Assembly (NCBI RefSeq): GCF_029873635.1
Contig: NC_080425.1
Span: 46,670,178 to 46,734,177, forward strand
DNA length: 64,000 bases
Source of the DNA: Malania oleifera
Taxonomy: Eukaryota > Streptophyta > Magnoliopsida > Santalales > Ximeniaceae
Reading direction: 5' to 3'
Translations under genes and position numbers: made by a program
Notes under the pieces: generated by a model
Told to the model about the DNA's origin: nothing
What the model saw: only the letters and a program-made list of their open reading frames with translations
The model's database searches: none
In this document: one piece after another, positions 1-11,628 of the stretch
How the letters are laid out: the number at the start of each line of letters is the position of its first letter
How positions within the stretch are numbered: position 1 is the first letter of the stretch

Positions 1-580
1 GCATGGGTTTTGACCCTAAGGGTGGCTCTTCCTGCAACTAAACATGAGCCCTTTGCTGCTTGACGGCAGCCTCGGAGGACTGTGGTTGTTTGGAAGGGCC
101 CTAGACTTGAAATGACGAGGCATTCTTTTGGGAAATGAGGTATAGGTGTATGGAAAATGAAAATATGCAAGATTTTTTGTGAATAATAGGAAGATGTAGG
201 GGGTGAGAAACCACTCACCAAAAACCCTAAGTGTCTTGCTGAACAAAAAGGGTGCTGCCAGCTCTAGTGCTTGCTGGAGGTGTAGCTGGAGGGTTGTCGG
301 TGATCAGGAAATATGAGTGAAGCTTAGGCAATGAAGTTTGGAGTGAGAGTGATGAGGAATGACCGAGAAGGAGGGAATTTGGGAGGTGAAACATTGTGAG
401 GGAAAAATTGTTTTAATGATTTTTAATTTTTTCGACCAAGTCGCACCTGCCTTTGTGCTGATTACACTTGCTCACATCACTTGACTTGAAAAGTGATATT
501 AACCCCTAACCAGGTCGCTCCTAGCTCAGTGCTGGTCACCCACATGGTCAAACTTTTCAGTAGTTTTTAAGTCTAGAAAA
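1..580 (-). pseudogene. Athila-type element fragment: start of the extra ORF plus its upstream spacer
   Basis: On the minus strand an ATG at 121-123 opens a reading frame beginning MPRHFKSR that stays open for about 35 codons and then stops near the window edge. The same arrangement occurs at 9130-9800 inside the Athila-type element: an ATG at 9251 beginning MPRHLES, preceded by a spacer rich in GGTCGCACC-like motifs (compare 430-560 with 9596-9790). This stretch is therefore a second, truncated copy of that region. It has no relation to the SIRE-type LTR that follows from about 600. The function of this ORF is not known to me. Confidence 0.55.
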
Positions 581-1140
581 GTGCAGAGATTCGACCCGAT
601 TGCGCCAACGATGAGATGGTTACGTATCTGGTTGCTTGATAATGGCTTGAGCATATATTCACTTTCATATATTTTTCTTGAAAGCCTCTTGTGTTTGAAA
701 TGTCAATCACTTAAAAAGAAAACCCTAGCTCTCCTATTTTTTTATTTTAAAATATTTTTTGGAGAAAAACTTCTTGGGTTATTCAAGAACTTTGAGCATA
801 TATTTGATTGATATATATTCGCTTGAAAATTTCTTGAGAAAAACCTTTAGCATGTATTTAATCATATACATATATTCTTGTAAAGCTTGTTGATTAATTT
901 TCAAGGTCATCTTTAAAAGAGAAAATCATTTTCCATACTCTCACCATTTTACCTAAAAAATATTTTGAGAGGAAAACCTATACTCTATTGAGCTTCATTT
1001 CTTAAATCATATGAGAGTGTAGTTAGATTTTAAATGTGTAGCTTTCATAGAAGCATTTTAATTGTATGCAAATTGTTTTTATAAACAAGCTCTTCGAGGT
1101 TTAGTTTGTGAACCGTGGCTGAGTGAGGGTACATCATTTG

Positions 1141-1350
1141 GAGTGGTTTGGCTCTACCTGGTTAAGGGAGCTAGGGGGACTCCACCATGTAAGGAGTGTG
1201 TAATGGTTTTTCTCCACCTGGATAAAGGAGCTAGGGGGACTCCACCCTATAAAAAGTGTGTAATGGTTTGGCTCCACCAGGTTAAGAGAGTTAGGGGGAC
1301 TCCACTCTGTAAGGAGTGTAAACAACTTTTGCTCCACCCGGTTAAATGAG
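1141..1350 (+). repeat. 60-bp tandem array in LTR A leader
   Basis: About three and a half units in exact 60-nt register (boundaries at 1141, 1201, 1261, 1321). Each has a GCTC-loop-GAGC core followed by GGGGGACTCCACC and GTAAGGAGTG. Because 60 is a multiple of three, both strands show long open frames here (1062-1349 plus, 1134-1337 minus); these are repeat artefacts, not genes. Homologous arrays lie at 30121-30430 and 57141-57440, and in reverse orientation at 47217-47450. Confidence 0.9.
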
Positions 1351-1437
1351 CAGGGTTAGTGAAATCCTTAGGGGTTTGCCTAAGGTGAGGACATAGGCAG
1401 GTTTGGCTGAACCTCATTAAAAATCATTGTGTCATAG

Positions 1438-1441
<4 letters not shown>

Positions 1442-1509
<68 letters not shown>
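1442..1509. repeat. (TC)n microsatellite
   Basis: Uninterrupted CT dinucleotide run of about 68 bp near the 3' end of LTR A. The apparent Ser/Leu-rich ORF across it is spurious. Confidence 0.97.
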
Positions 1510-1514
<5 letters not shown>

Positions 1515-1690
1515 ATTTCCACACTGTAAATTTCGCACATGTATGCTTGTTCATTTATCGTAGTTATCTTTGCGTACACGCCTTTCATTTTAAATTGGGT
1601 TGTGATATGGTGAATTCGTTTAATTTAACCTCAAAAGCTTTTAAAACCCAATTCCCTCCCCCCCCCCCCTCTTGTGACCACGCAGTTCCC

Positions 1691-3547
1691 CTCATGTTAG
1701 AAGAAATTTTATCATCTCCTTTTAAGCATGCCTATGTTATTACATGTTTTAAAAATATGTGAAAAAAATCTAAAAATGATTTTCAAAAAAAAAAAAAAAA
1801 GTTTTTTATTATGCTAGCATTGACTTATGCATTTGAAAGAAGCAACCTCAGTTCTTGAAGTATAATTCAAACTTGTGATGAGATAAGAGGAAGATCTTAC
1901 TGTATAGTATCTTTTTCCCATTTATCCTTAGGCACAGTTAATGTTTTTAACTCATGAAGACTGTATAATTGAGGAGGATTATAGTTATAATCAATGGGGT
2001 TAGATCAAATTAACCAATAATTACCTAATCGAAGGCATGTTCTATATCTTAAGAGTCCCTGCCAAAAACATTTTGAAAAAAATAAAAAATAAAATGTTCT
2101 CAAGAACCAACATTTTTAAAGTCTTCTTGATCTTGAATGTCGCACCAATAATGAAACCCTAGAATTTTTCAATCAAATCATTTTCAAAAATTGATGATAC
2201 AATTGATACATTTTATTTTCGATCATTTTATCAACACACTTTCCCCAAGTTCTAATTGTACAACCCGACATCTCTTCAAAAATATATTTTCAAGTCAGTA
2301 ACACAATTCGATGTTTTCAAACTATTTTTTTATCATATCCTTCTTAAAAATTAGGGTTCTCAGGCCAAACCCCTTTTGGAGCTATACTCTAAGCTTTTTG
2401 AAGCTGTGTTGGACTATTTATAGATAGTATTTCTCACTAGATGACCAAAAGGGGTGCTTTCCTATCTTTTTCATTTTCTAAAAACTTGAAGTATCGCACG
2501 TGCACACACATAATTCCAGTGATTGTTCCATAAACAAGTGCTGGTAGGGATACTAATTGGTCAACCATCACTAAAATAGTTAGAAATTCACCTTCCCTAC
2601 GCATAAATGTACTCCTAAACCAAATCTCTAATTTTTGTAGAGTTAGGGTTTTTCTTGATTTTCCCTATCTTTCAAAAAAAAAAAAAAAAAGAAAAAAGAA
2701 AAAAGAAGGTGGCGACTCTATGTCATGTTTATGATTGTTTGTCTCTTCTTTCCCATGGCTTTCTTGTTTGAGGATCGCCATACAATATTTCCCTATGTTA
2801 GCATCTTGGATAAAATCTGTTATCCACATTAATAAATGAAAGTAGTATGAGTTAAAATGAGGAATGCGGTTATTAGATCAAAGGGCTTTAGGTTGGCAAC
2901 TATTTGGTTTAAAATTGTTAGGAATTATATGTGTACTTTGTCAAATAAATAAGCTTTGATAATTTCCAAAAAACTAAGAAAATTCAATACATATGTTTAA
3001 GATAAAATTGTGCATTATATTTTTCCATTAGACACAATTTTACATTAGACACATATTACTTTTTTATAGAAGCATCATGTTTACCAAATGCAATTTGTGC
3101 ATCTAATGATCGATCTCCATCAGATGCATCATGCCTTAGATTAGATACATTTTGAAACACAAATTTAAAGATGATTAATGTCTTCTATTAATTTTATTAA
3201 AATAAATCATAATCTCCAGTGCATCTTAATTAAGTTTAAAGCTTAGAATGATGTTAAAATTGACTAAGATATTTTGATGTTAATATTCTTGTTTGCCGCA
3301 CAGACCATTTTGAATGTTCACCTAATATTTTTTCTTTAAGTGACCTTGAGGTTGAAATTATCTTGGGAATGACACATTTCTTCTTGAAACAAAAAACATC
3401 TAAGGTCCATGCTTCTTGCTATGTCGTTTTGATCTTCTATAATATAAAATTCAAACTTTTCTTTAAAGCAATTTAAGGCGGGTAGCTAGATGTTTAAAAC
3501 AACAATTTCTTGAATTATTTTATATAAATCAAGTTCAATTCAAAAGA
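1691..3547. other. Unassigned AT-rich stretch
   Basis: No coding potential seen. It has A-runs at about 1785-1800 and 2675-2707. The second is followed by GGTGGCGACTC, which resembles the region at the LTR end of Tat-type gypsy elements, so part of 2300-2760 may be an old LTR fragment (low confidence). It ends at AAAGA, the left target-site duplication of the Athila-type element. Confidence 0.4.
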
Positions 3548-5026
3548 TGGTGGCCTCACCAAGGTTTGGGTCCTTAACTACCCAAAGATAAAATTTATAT
3601 TTAACTATCCCCAAGTTCAGTAGAACAATGAGTAAGTCGGGTGTCGATCCTTAGGGACTCGAGTGCAGTTGTTTACTGCATCCAACCTAATTTACTAAAC
3701 TTTGTGTAAAAAGGAAAAAGGCGATATTTTGAAGGTGTTTTTCTATTAACTAAGAAAGCATCTAAAACTATATTAACACTACTCCTAGAAAGCAAGTCTC
3801 AAATTATTAATCAAGCTTAGCCTGTTGTGTGTGCTAGCTATGTCCGATCAGCTATCCATACTAGGCTAAATGGTTAAGTAAACCTTTTGAGTGGCATAGG
3901 GTAGCGAAGGTGCACCAATTGTCCAAAGCACAATCGCGAACTAGGGTATATTCTATCCAGTGAACATGAGAACACCCCGTACATGAACCATAGCCAAGTC
4001 CATATAAGTGACCAAATCCCTAGCTATGTTATCATTTACCCTATTGTCTTATCAGAATCAAAGATGTAAAATTTCATGGAAATTAAAGAAATAAAATTTA
4101 AAGTGCATGTATTTAAATGAAAGCAATAAAGAAAGCGTGTATTAAAAATGGCTTTAATTGCAACTCAATATCCTGTCTCTAGCGATCAAGAATACAATCA
4201 AAGAACAAGTTATCTACACAGCAACACAAGGAACTTGAAGGTTGTCATACGCCTTTGAAGAATCCAAGCACAAAATTAGTGCAAGGAATTAAAATCAAAG
4301 TAGTAAATCTACTCTAAGTGTCACCCAAAGACTCTCTAGGTTTGTCACTAACCAAAGAGGGGCCAAAAGGGAATCCTAGGCACATAGATGAAGTTAGGTT
4401 TTATACCCAAAAGGGTTTACAAGGTTTCAAATTCAAAATAAGAAAGTTCTGCTAAAAATCTCACAAAGCAATTCACTGGGCTCACGTCTATCGACTAGGT
4501 CGCACCCATGTCTTCCCCTAGTCATGCCTTGGTCGAGGCTCGTGGGAATTTTGGGATTCAAACTTCAAGCATTCTTGACTTGGTCGTGCCTATGGGTCTT
4601 CCTGGTCCCTCCGATGGTCGAGACTTGTAGGATCTCAGATTCAATAAATCTCAGGTTCTCGACTTGGTCACCCCTCAGAACCTCCTGGTTGAGCTATTGG
4701 TCAAACCTTGCAGCATCTCACTTTCATTCTGAACCTTGGAGTCTTTCTTCCGTGACCTGGTCGCTCCTTGTGTTAGCTGGTCACACCATATGGTTGAACC
4801 AAGTCTTGTTTTCTTTGATGAATTAAGGCTTTAGGGGCTTGGTTGAGCATCTGATTTAGTCTTTTTTATTCTTAATTACTTCTTTGGCTTTTTGTATTGC
4901 TTAACTCCTTGGTTTTGACCTAATTTTTTTGAAACATGAACAAACCTTGCATAACTATGAACTATGATAGGAATGGGTAATTACAAGATAAATGAGAGTA
5001 AAACAAAGGTAAATAGGGACACATCA
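3548..5026 (-). mobile_element. 3' LTR of the Athila-type element
   Basis: Aligns along its whole length with 15001-16503. It starts TGGTGGCCTCACC in plus coordinates and ends ACACATCA. About 14 bp near the end that are present in the right LTR (GGGCCTAAAATAGTGC region) are missing here. It carries several GGTCGCACC/TGGTCG motifs at about 4490-4800. The open frame at 4524-4826 lies inside the LTR and is not a gene. Confidence 0.88.
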
Positions 5027-7019
5027 TAACCCTAACTTACACTTTCCTAGTCCTCAAGCAAAGAAAAGCTAAAAAAACTATAAAAGATAACTAAAATCCT
5101 ATCTACTTCCTCTTTCGTGGGAAACACGATTGCATTTACCATATGCAACAAGACTTTAAACCCCTAGGTGACCCTAGTGGATGAGTTATAGTCTCGTGAG
5201 GGTTTCCAGGGTGGTACCCACAAACACCAATCTCAGTGGACATTAAATAAGATCAACATGTAACACAATCATACCATTTCACATACAAGAATATAACCTA
5301 AATAAAAGTAGGCTCCTTCAAACATAACTTCATTATACAAACAACTCCAAAGCAAGTCACGCATATAAGTCTCAACAGTGTATAGCCATCAAGAAAATCA
5401 TAACTAATAGAGATCAAACAACAATTAAAATTTAGAGTTAATACCATCATATAAATTCAAGTATAATCATGCAAAGTCACAAGGCATGTGTAAAGTGAAT
5501 GATTCATCACACTCAGGTTACCCTCGGACACCTAAAAAATGGTCATCTTGACTTAGCCTCGGTATACTCTCAAAAACACTCAAGAAGATGGGTTCACTCT
5601 CGTATGTGAGGAAAAACATGCACGATCAAACATCTCAAATACTTCAAAGAACTAATGCTAAAAATGGAGTGAACTAGTCTCACAAGAATGGGATCTTGCC
5701 TATTAACGAGGTATCGAGTCCTTCACCCTAGCACTTTCTGACCTACTCACTACATCCAACCAAGAACACCCTAGATTGATAATTCATAAACTCGGCGTGA
5801 ATACATCATACGCACTAGTCAACTGAAGAAGCTTCATACGTGTAGGGATATGGTGTGTTTTGTCCCTAACTTGACCCTTTTGTATTTAAAGCAAGTGTTC
5901 TATTTTGCTCATTTTTTTTTCTTTATACATTTTTCTTCTGTGGCTAGCTAGGACAATCATCACAAATTTTTTCTTCTTCATGTTGCTGATAGGAAACTAA
6001 GCTCGAAAAGGGGTCCATAAATTATGTTTATCTCTAAGGGTGGTTTAGTACTCACGTCTTGAGTAGGCTACAAGACCTAGGTTGATATCTCCCCATTAAA
6101 CATCACCTCTAGGCTAACAAATGCAAATACGGAGACAAGCATGCAAAGAATATCCAAAGAAGGAAAGTTGAGATCCATGAACTTAGAGTTCATGTAAATG
6201 ACTCTTACAAAAACCAAAAGGTTCAACATAACGTCACAAGGTGTCATAGTCGCCACAGTTGTTCTCTTAGTGTTCTTAAGGAACCCTAAGTGCTACAAAT
6301 CATGAAAAAGTGCGTCCTAGCCTTGTGAAGTACTATATGAATACAAGAACTTTATACAACAGCAGTAAAACGATTGAACTACTAGTCAACCCTCATAGAG
6401 TGGCAAAACAAGTAAATTGGATATATTATGTGAAATTATGCACAAGCAACTCACTACATTGTTAATTAGCATAATAAAGTCATCTAAATGATACAACCTA
6501 AGCATGTAACATACAAGCTATATAAAAGTATGTAGAGGGCATCAAAAGTGTTATCATGGAATGAAACAAGCAATGTTCACTGAAAATTTAAAATTTTGGT
6601 CATTTTTGTGCTTAACATGCGTCGTGTAGTGCATTCCTAAACTTACTACCCCCAACTTAAAACTTCAGTATCCCTATTGAAGTATGAAAATAAAGAACCT
6701 TGAAAGCAAGGGAAGGAAACACTGCATAGTGCGCAAGGATCAACTAGTGTACTAGCATAAGTAACATCCACATAAAATCTAGAAATAGAAAGAAAAGTAG
6801 TAATAGTACACTAAAGCACAAAATACAAGTAGAAACATATCACCATATATATATATATTCATTAATTGTAGAGACACTACAATTGAAGATGGAACATGAA
6901 AAGCACAAGTACGGTCACTCATAAGCATAGTGATACAAGAGAAAAGAAAATACAAATAAAAATAAAATAAAATAAAATAAAATTGTGTGCATGAGTACAA
7001 TACATGTGTAAAGAGCACA
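5027..7019 (-). other. 3' untranslated internal region of the Athila-type element
   Basis: No coding potential on either strand. Near the LTR is CCTAGTCCTCAAGCAAAG (5047-5064), whose complement reads as the TTTGCTTGAGGACTAGG motif found close to the 3' LTR of many Athila/Tat elements. Short AT and TAAAA microsatellites occur at 6847-6860 and 6957-6981. Confidence 0.6.
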
Positions 7020-9251
7020 AATAAAGGATCCTAACCACTAGCCCTAATCCTCCTCAGTAGACCCACCAGCATCATAGTCAGAATCACCGCCCTTGAAATC
7101 ACAGGACGCATTAGAAGGAGTGCCCTTATTAGATCGGTGAGCTATGTTAGATCGTGGACTCAAAGGAGACTCCTCCTAAAAAAAAAACTAACAAACACCG
7201 CTGGTGATTCTGGCGAAGCTGGAGTAGGAGGTGACACACAAGCAGTCAGGGCTTGTGTTGGCATGGGTGTAGGAGGTGGTGGGCGTGAGACAGGAGCCAT
7301 TGATGGAGCAGTTGCATGCGAGAGAACCGATGGTGGTGGGGTAGATGAGGTGGCTACTTTGCTAGCAACCAAAGAACTAGATAATTTCGCCACCATGCGG
7401 CGCAGGAGAGGAAGGACAGGGGTAGGTGGCATAACCATTTGAAGTATGCTAAGGACCATGTGACATCCACCGGTAAGATGAGAGCCATAGTTATGTAGGG
7501 ATCAAGCTGGGCATGCTCCGCTGCCAAAGGCTCTGAGGCAACTAGAGATGCTGGAGTATCGACTGGCTCTATAGCGGAGGGTACCTTAGTGGATCGCATG
7601 GGGGACTGAGACTTGCCCTTGACAACAATGAATGGTGGTGGTATATCCTTAGTAGGGGCCTCAAACTCATTTTCACCAGAGGAATCAACATCAATCATGA
7701 CCACTAGACTTGTCGGTGGAGTAGCCTGAGAAGGGGGAGGTGGATGGGATGATCTTGGTGAAGACTGTGCTGATGATAAAGATACTTCCTATGTAGTGGC
7801 GGGAGATGGATGAGTAGGAGGAACTGAAGGCCCAAGGGTTGTGGTAGGAGCTACAAATTCTAAAAATGATAACATCGCTAAAGAACTTGGGAAGAACACT
7901 CTGAGTGGATCAATCATCACCCCAAAACCCTGGCCGATCGCTGTCTTGGTCTTAGCCAACTCATGGCGCACATCGAATGAAAAAATATTGAAATCATGGT
8001 GCGGGAAGCTTAGGTCATCCCCTGCGTGACACACAGTAGGGGATGCCGGTCGTGGACGTGCCTCCACTGGAGGTGCAGCCTCTTAAGGTGCCACAGCCAA
8101 AGTGGAGGGCTCAATAGTCGTCCTTGTTTTCTTCTTAGAGCTTGGCGTGGTGGTGGCACTAGTAGGTATGTAGGCTCCTCCTTAGGGTCATGAAATAAAT
8201 CTAGTAATAGGAACTCAGACCCCGGTACACCCTTAAATAGTGCCCATCAATTAACCTTTGTCCGTGTTGTGGCCACCATATTAAAGCTTTGTCACCATGT
8301 CAGCTCGATGGTGGCCTCGCCAATAGGTAGATGCGCGTCTGGGTCACCCAGGTTGATCTTTGTGCTCATTAGAATTGACATAATGAGTTGGGCATAGGAA
8401 TGAGGGGCCTCTTCAACTCCCTAATGGCCTGACCGCACACCGGCCTTGGTGTAGGCTTCCTCAGCCTCGGGTATCTCACGTTCCTCTTGTAAAATGTGGT
8501 CATCTCATCCATAATAAGTTGAGGCATATCCACCATCATGTTCTGGTGCATGTCGTATAGGACCTCTAGATGAATGTCACACCACTCTGAATGATGGCCC
8601 AATGCGTAGATGTTGTGTTCGAGGATGAGATCCAAAAGGAGTAGGTAATCAAGTACCCTGCTCCGTGTCATGCACATGTCACACTGCATGTTCCCACCAT
8701 GATAATAAAGGTCATCGAACATCTAGCTGATGATATGGTGGAAATCAAAAGAATCAAAGTATTCCCACGGTGTGTCATTGGTTACCTCGTGGGACCATAC
8801 CATATCAATTAAGGTTGGGGTGAGCTCAAACCCTAGTCGACCAAACATATGTCCAAGGATCATGGTGCAGGTTTTGGTAGAACTCTCAAATTAAGGCTAG
8901 GTGATATATGGTGGTGCATGGGGTCATATAGTGGTCCATCTTCCGCTACTCCAGGACCTTTACACAATATTTCTTGCAAGTGTGGGCACAAGTCTCGCCC
9001 AACTGGAACCAATACATGGGCCGAAAGTCATAGTCCTCGAGGGTCATCCTCAATGCCCTCAGCCTCCAAGAAGATTGTGCTTGTGCACTATGGTCCGCTT
9101 AACCCCTCAACGTTGCTGGGGTAGGTGGAGTGTTCTCGGACCCGAACGATGGCTCGTCTCTCAACTGAACTTGGAGCCTCTTCCGCTTGGCGGCAGATAA
9201 TGAAGATTGGGGTTTCTTGGAAGTAGTTCAAGACTCTAAATGGCGAGGCAT
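7020..9251 (-). pseudogene. Degenerate extra ORF of the Athila-type element, function unknown
   Basis: A frame opens at ATG 9251 (MPRHLES...) and can be followed, with stops and frame changes, to an acidic end near 7020-7090. The longest open pieces are 8722-8369 (117 codons), 8067-7789 and 7704-7354. The lower half is rich in Pro, Ser and Thr and low-complexity; the middle piece is mostly hydrophobic/helical. It sits where Athila and Tat elements often carry an additional ORF after pol. I cannot assign a domain, and the name envelope-like would rest on position only. A paralogous start lies at 1-123. Confidence 0.45.
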
Positions 9252-10012
9252 CTTTGATAAAAGATGGATGAAGGTGGTCGGGAAAGTGGCAAGATACACA
9301 GGTGGAGTGGAAGGTGAAAGAAGGAGAAGAGGAAGAGACACGGGTGTTAGAAGGGGAAATGAAGAGCCATAGCCACAAGGAATGCAAATGGGTAAACCCT
9401 AGGACTGGAGTTTCACACAAAGGGAGGGTCACTAGAGCTAAGGTAATGAGCTAGAGGGTTTCTAGAGCTCAAGGAAGGTGGGGGAGGCTCGGACGACAAG
9501 GTCGGGTGTGGGTGCGACGAAAAGAGACCAAGGAGCTAGGAGAATATGGGGTTATAGCTTTGCAGTAAAAAGGAGTTTAAAATTATTTTTAATAGTCTCG
9601 ACCAGGTCGCACCAGCCCTGTGCTGGTTGCACCCTGGTCGAACTCCTTGCTAATTTGAAAGTTCAGAAGAGTTAGAATCTTGACTAGGTCACACCCAGGG
9701 CAATGCTGGTCATGCCCATGGTTGAGCTTCTTGGTACTTTGGAAGTTTAGAAGACTTTCAAGGCTTTGACCAACTCACACCTATGTGTGCTGGTCGCACC
9801 CTAGTCACACCCTCAACTAACCTATGACCTACTCTAAGGACCTTGAACCCTATCTACACTACAATGTACAACCTATGGACTCAAAGAAGAAAGAAAAAGA
9901 AGATATAATTGGGTTGCCTCCCAAAAGAGTTATATTTACCATCTTTAGCCAAACACAATGAATGCTCATTTCTAACTCACCCAGGTTCGAAGATAAGAGT
10001 TTCTTCCACCAT
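9252..10012 (-). other. Spacer with clustered GGTCGCACC motifs
   Basis: Non-coding. At 9596-9830 several copies of GACCAGGTCGCACC-like motifs with the CGAC/GTCG core occur; the same style of motif is found in this element's LTRs and at 430-560. GGGTTGCCTCCCAAAAGAG (9912-9930) is a short motif often seen in Athila/Tat internal regions. Reverse transcriptase and integrase would be expected about here in an autonomous element but are absent. Confidence 0.55.
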
Positions 10013-11125
10013 TTACTCCTTGAACCACTTCTCACTTACCCATAGTCGTCCTTCTAAGCTAGGGATTGAATCATAAATGGCAAGAATATGATCATACAGC
10101 TCCTCCAAGTTAGATATGGAGGGGCTCTCAAACTGAAGTATATCATCTAGAGGATCCCTCCACAGAATCAAGGGAGCCACTTCCTTGACACATGCATCAA
10201 TCATGTCAATGTCCACAAGTTGGATGTCATCGGGTGGATGTTGGGAAGCGTGAAATACATTCAGCTAGAGCTGCATGTTGCCAAAGGACACATCCATGAC
10301 CCTAATCCTATAGTGAATGTAGGCAATAGCCATAGCTAAGAATGGTCATCCTAATATGATAGGGATTGGATCGTTAGTTAGGTCGGAAGGTTCCATATCC
10401 AAGACAACGAAGTCGATAGGATAATAGAGCTCTTTGACTTTGATCAAGACATCCTCTATCGCACCCCGGGGATTTTACACTAATTGGTTAATGAAGCTCA
10501 ATGTGACGGGGGTGGTCTTCAACTCTCTTAAATTGAGTTTTTGGTTGACCAAGTGCAAAAGTAGGTTCACACTCACTCCCAAATCTAAAAAAGCCTTATT
10601 AATCGTGTAATCACCAATTACACATGAGATGGTGGTAGTGTCGGGCTCTTTAAGTTTAGGAGGAATATGATCTAAAAGAATTGAGCTCACATGCTTGTTC
10701 AACCTAACTTGTTTGTTCATGTGTACCCTTGAATTGCACTTTTGTGTGCACAAGTCCTTGAGGAACTTGGCATACGTAGGCACTTGCTTGATAATATCTA
10801 AGAGAGGAATATTAACCTTGACTTGTCAAAATGTGTCTGTGATGGACTCGGTATTGGTTTCCTTCTTAGTTTTAGAGGGTGCATGAAGAGCTGTAGGGAA
10901 TGGCACTGCAGGCACATAATGGGGAAGTGCTCCATCATTGGAGAGGGTAGGTATCTCGGTATCAACTACCGGATTGGAAGAAGGAGGATTATATGGTTCA
11001 TCATCGGGCTCTTCCCTCATCTTCTCCCTGCCATTTTCTTGGTTTAACTTCTCCCTAACCCTATTGTTTACCTCCTTATAACTCTGAAGAATGGTTACAG
11101 TCCAGGCTTGCTCATGATACAACAA
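10013..11125 (-). pseudogene. Athila-type protease region (pol N-terminus)
   Basis: Reading leftwards from 11125 the frame gives a charged linker and then, from 10783, a segment starting MPTYAKFLKDL. It contains a retropepsin-like site FLDLGVSVNLL at about 10575-10610, where the residue after D-L-G is V instead of the usual A. Around 10370 is the later protease motif IPIILGWPFLAMA. Stops separate the pieces, near 10826, 10475 and 10265. It ends near 10013 (SEKWFKE). The retroviral-type aspartic protease would have processed Gag-Pol. No reverse transcriptase follows, which is the main oddity. Confidence 0.75.
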
Positions 11126-11128
11126 AGG

Positions 11129-11628
11129 TCAAGCAGTTGGCTCACATTCTACCCAATATTGGCCCTTAGGGTTCACTAGAGGCTGACTTGGCAATTTACC
11201 CTCATCTCTCTTACTCAAAAAGGTAACTAGTTGGCCCATGGTGGCTTCTAGCTTGGCAATAGATTGGGAGTGAGAGTGGAGTATTTTCCGATTAACTTGG
11301 CAATTAGCCTCAATGCCCTTAAGGGCTTTCAACATCATCTCCTAAAAATATCTATCATATTGGGGCTGAGGTCGAGATGGTTGCTGATAAGCTGAAGATC
11401 TAGGGACAGACACAAGAGGATTTTGAGAGTTTTGGAATGGGTGATGAGGTGGAGTAGTGGGTGATTGCTAAGGTATTTGAGCTTGAAAACATAAAGCTTG
11501 TGGCCTCTAGGAGAAGTTGGGATGCATACTCCACCTAAGATTGTACCTATTAGAATAAGGTTCATTGGATGGCATGTCGTACCAATTATGGGTGGCCTTA
11601 ACTTCCTCCTGCACAAACTAAGGCGAGG
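11129..11628 (-). pseudogene. Athila-type gag, C-terminal part
   Basis: Continues gag on the far side of solo LTR K. Readable pieces include YNLRWSMHPNFS followed by a TAG stop (11507 region) and the helical segment IAKLEATMGQLVTFLSKRDE at 11208-11270, then LPSQPLVNPKGQ. This order is typical of the Gag C-terminus in Athila elements. At least one stop looks like Trp TGG changed to TAG. Confidence 0.75.

Larger units (their letters stand above)
600..1690 (+). mobile_element. 5'-truncated SIRE-type copia LTR (A)
   Basis: The stretch shows the LTR layout used by several elements here. First come degenerate repeats around 640-920 (GCTTGAGCATATAT-like), then a 60-bp tandem array (1141-1350), then the leader motif GGACATAGGCAGGTTTGGC near 1390. 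It ends with a C-rich CCCCTCTTG terminus near 1670, the counterpart of the CACCCCCTCTTGGGA end in B and C. The 5' end with TGTTGRC and the U3 are missing, and sequence unlike an LTR begins upstream of about 600. No internal region follows. Exact edges are uncertain by tens of bases. Confidence 0.65.

Noticed and set aside
1062..1349. Open frames on both strands with repeated Cys/Lys and Trp-Ser-Pro-Pro blocks
   Set aside because: They are produced by a tandem repeat of exactly 60 nt inside an LTR; periodic peptides on both strands are an artefact.
1141..1350. Possible CRISPR-like array of regularly spaced repeats
   Set aside because: Units are contiguous and diverged without unique spacers, and the DNA is plant retrotransposon LTR.
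1427..1762. Ser/Leu-repeat ORF
   Set aside because: It is the (TC)n microsatellite plus LTR end.
4524..4826. 100-codon ORF with a paralogue at 16029-16280
   Set aside because: Both lie at the same place in the two LTRs of the Athila-type element; the similarity is LTR homology, not a gene family.
7137..7459. Overlapping Gly-rich and Pro-rich ORFs on opposite strands
   Set aside because: Only the minus-strand Pro/Ser-rich reading agrees with the direction of the Athila-type extra ORF; the plus-strand Gly-rich frame is its shadow.
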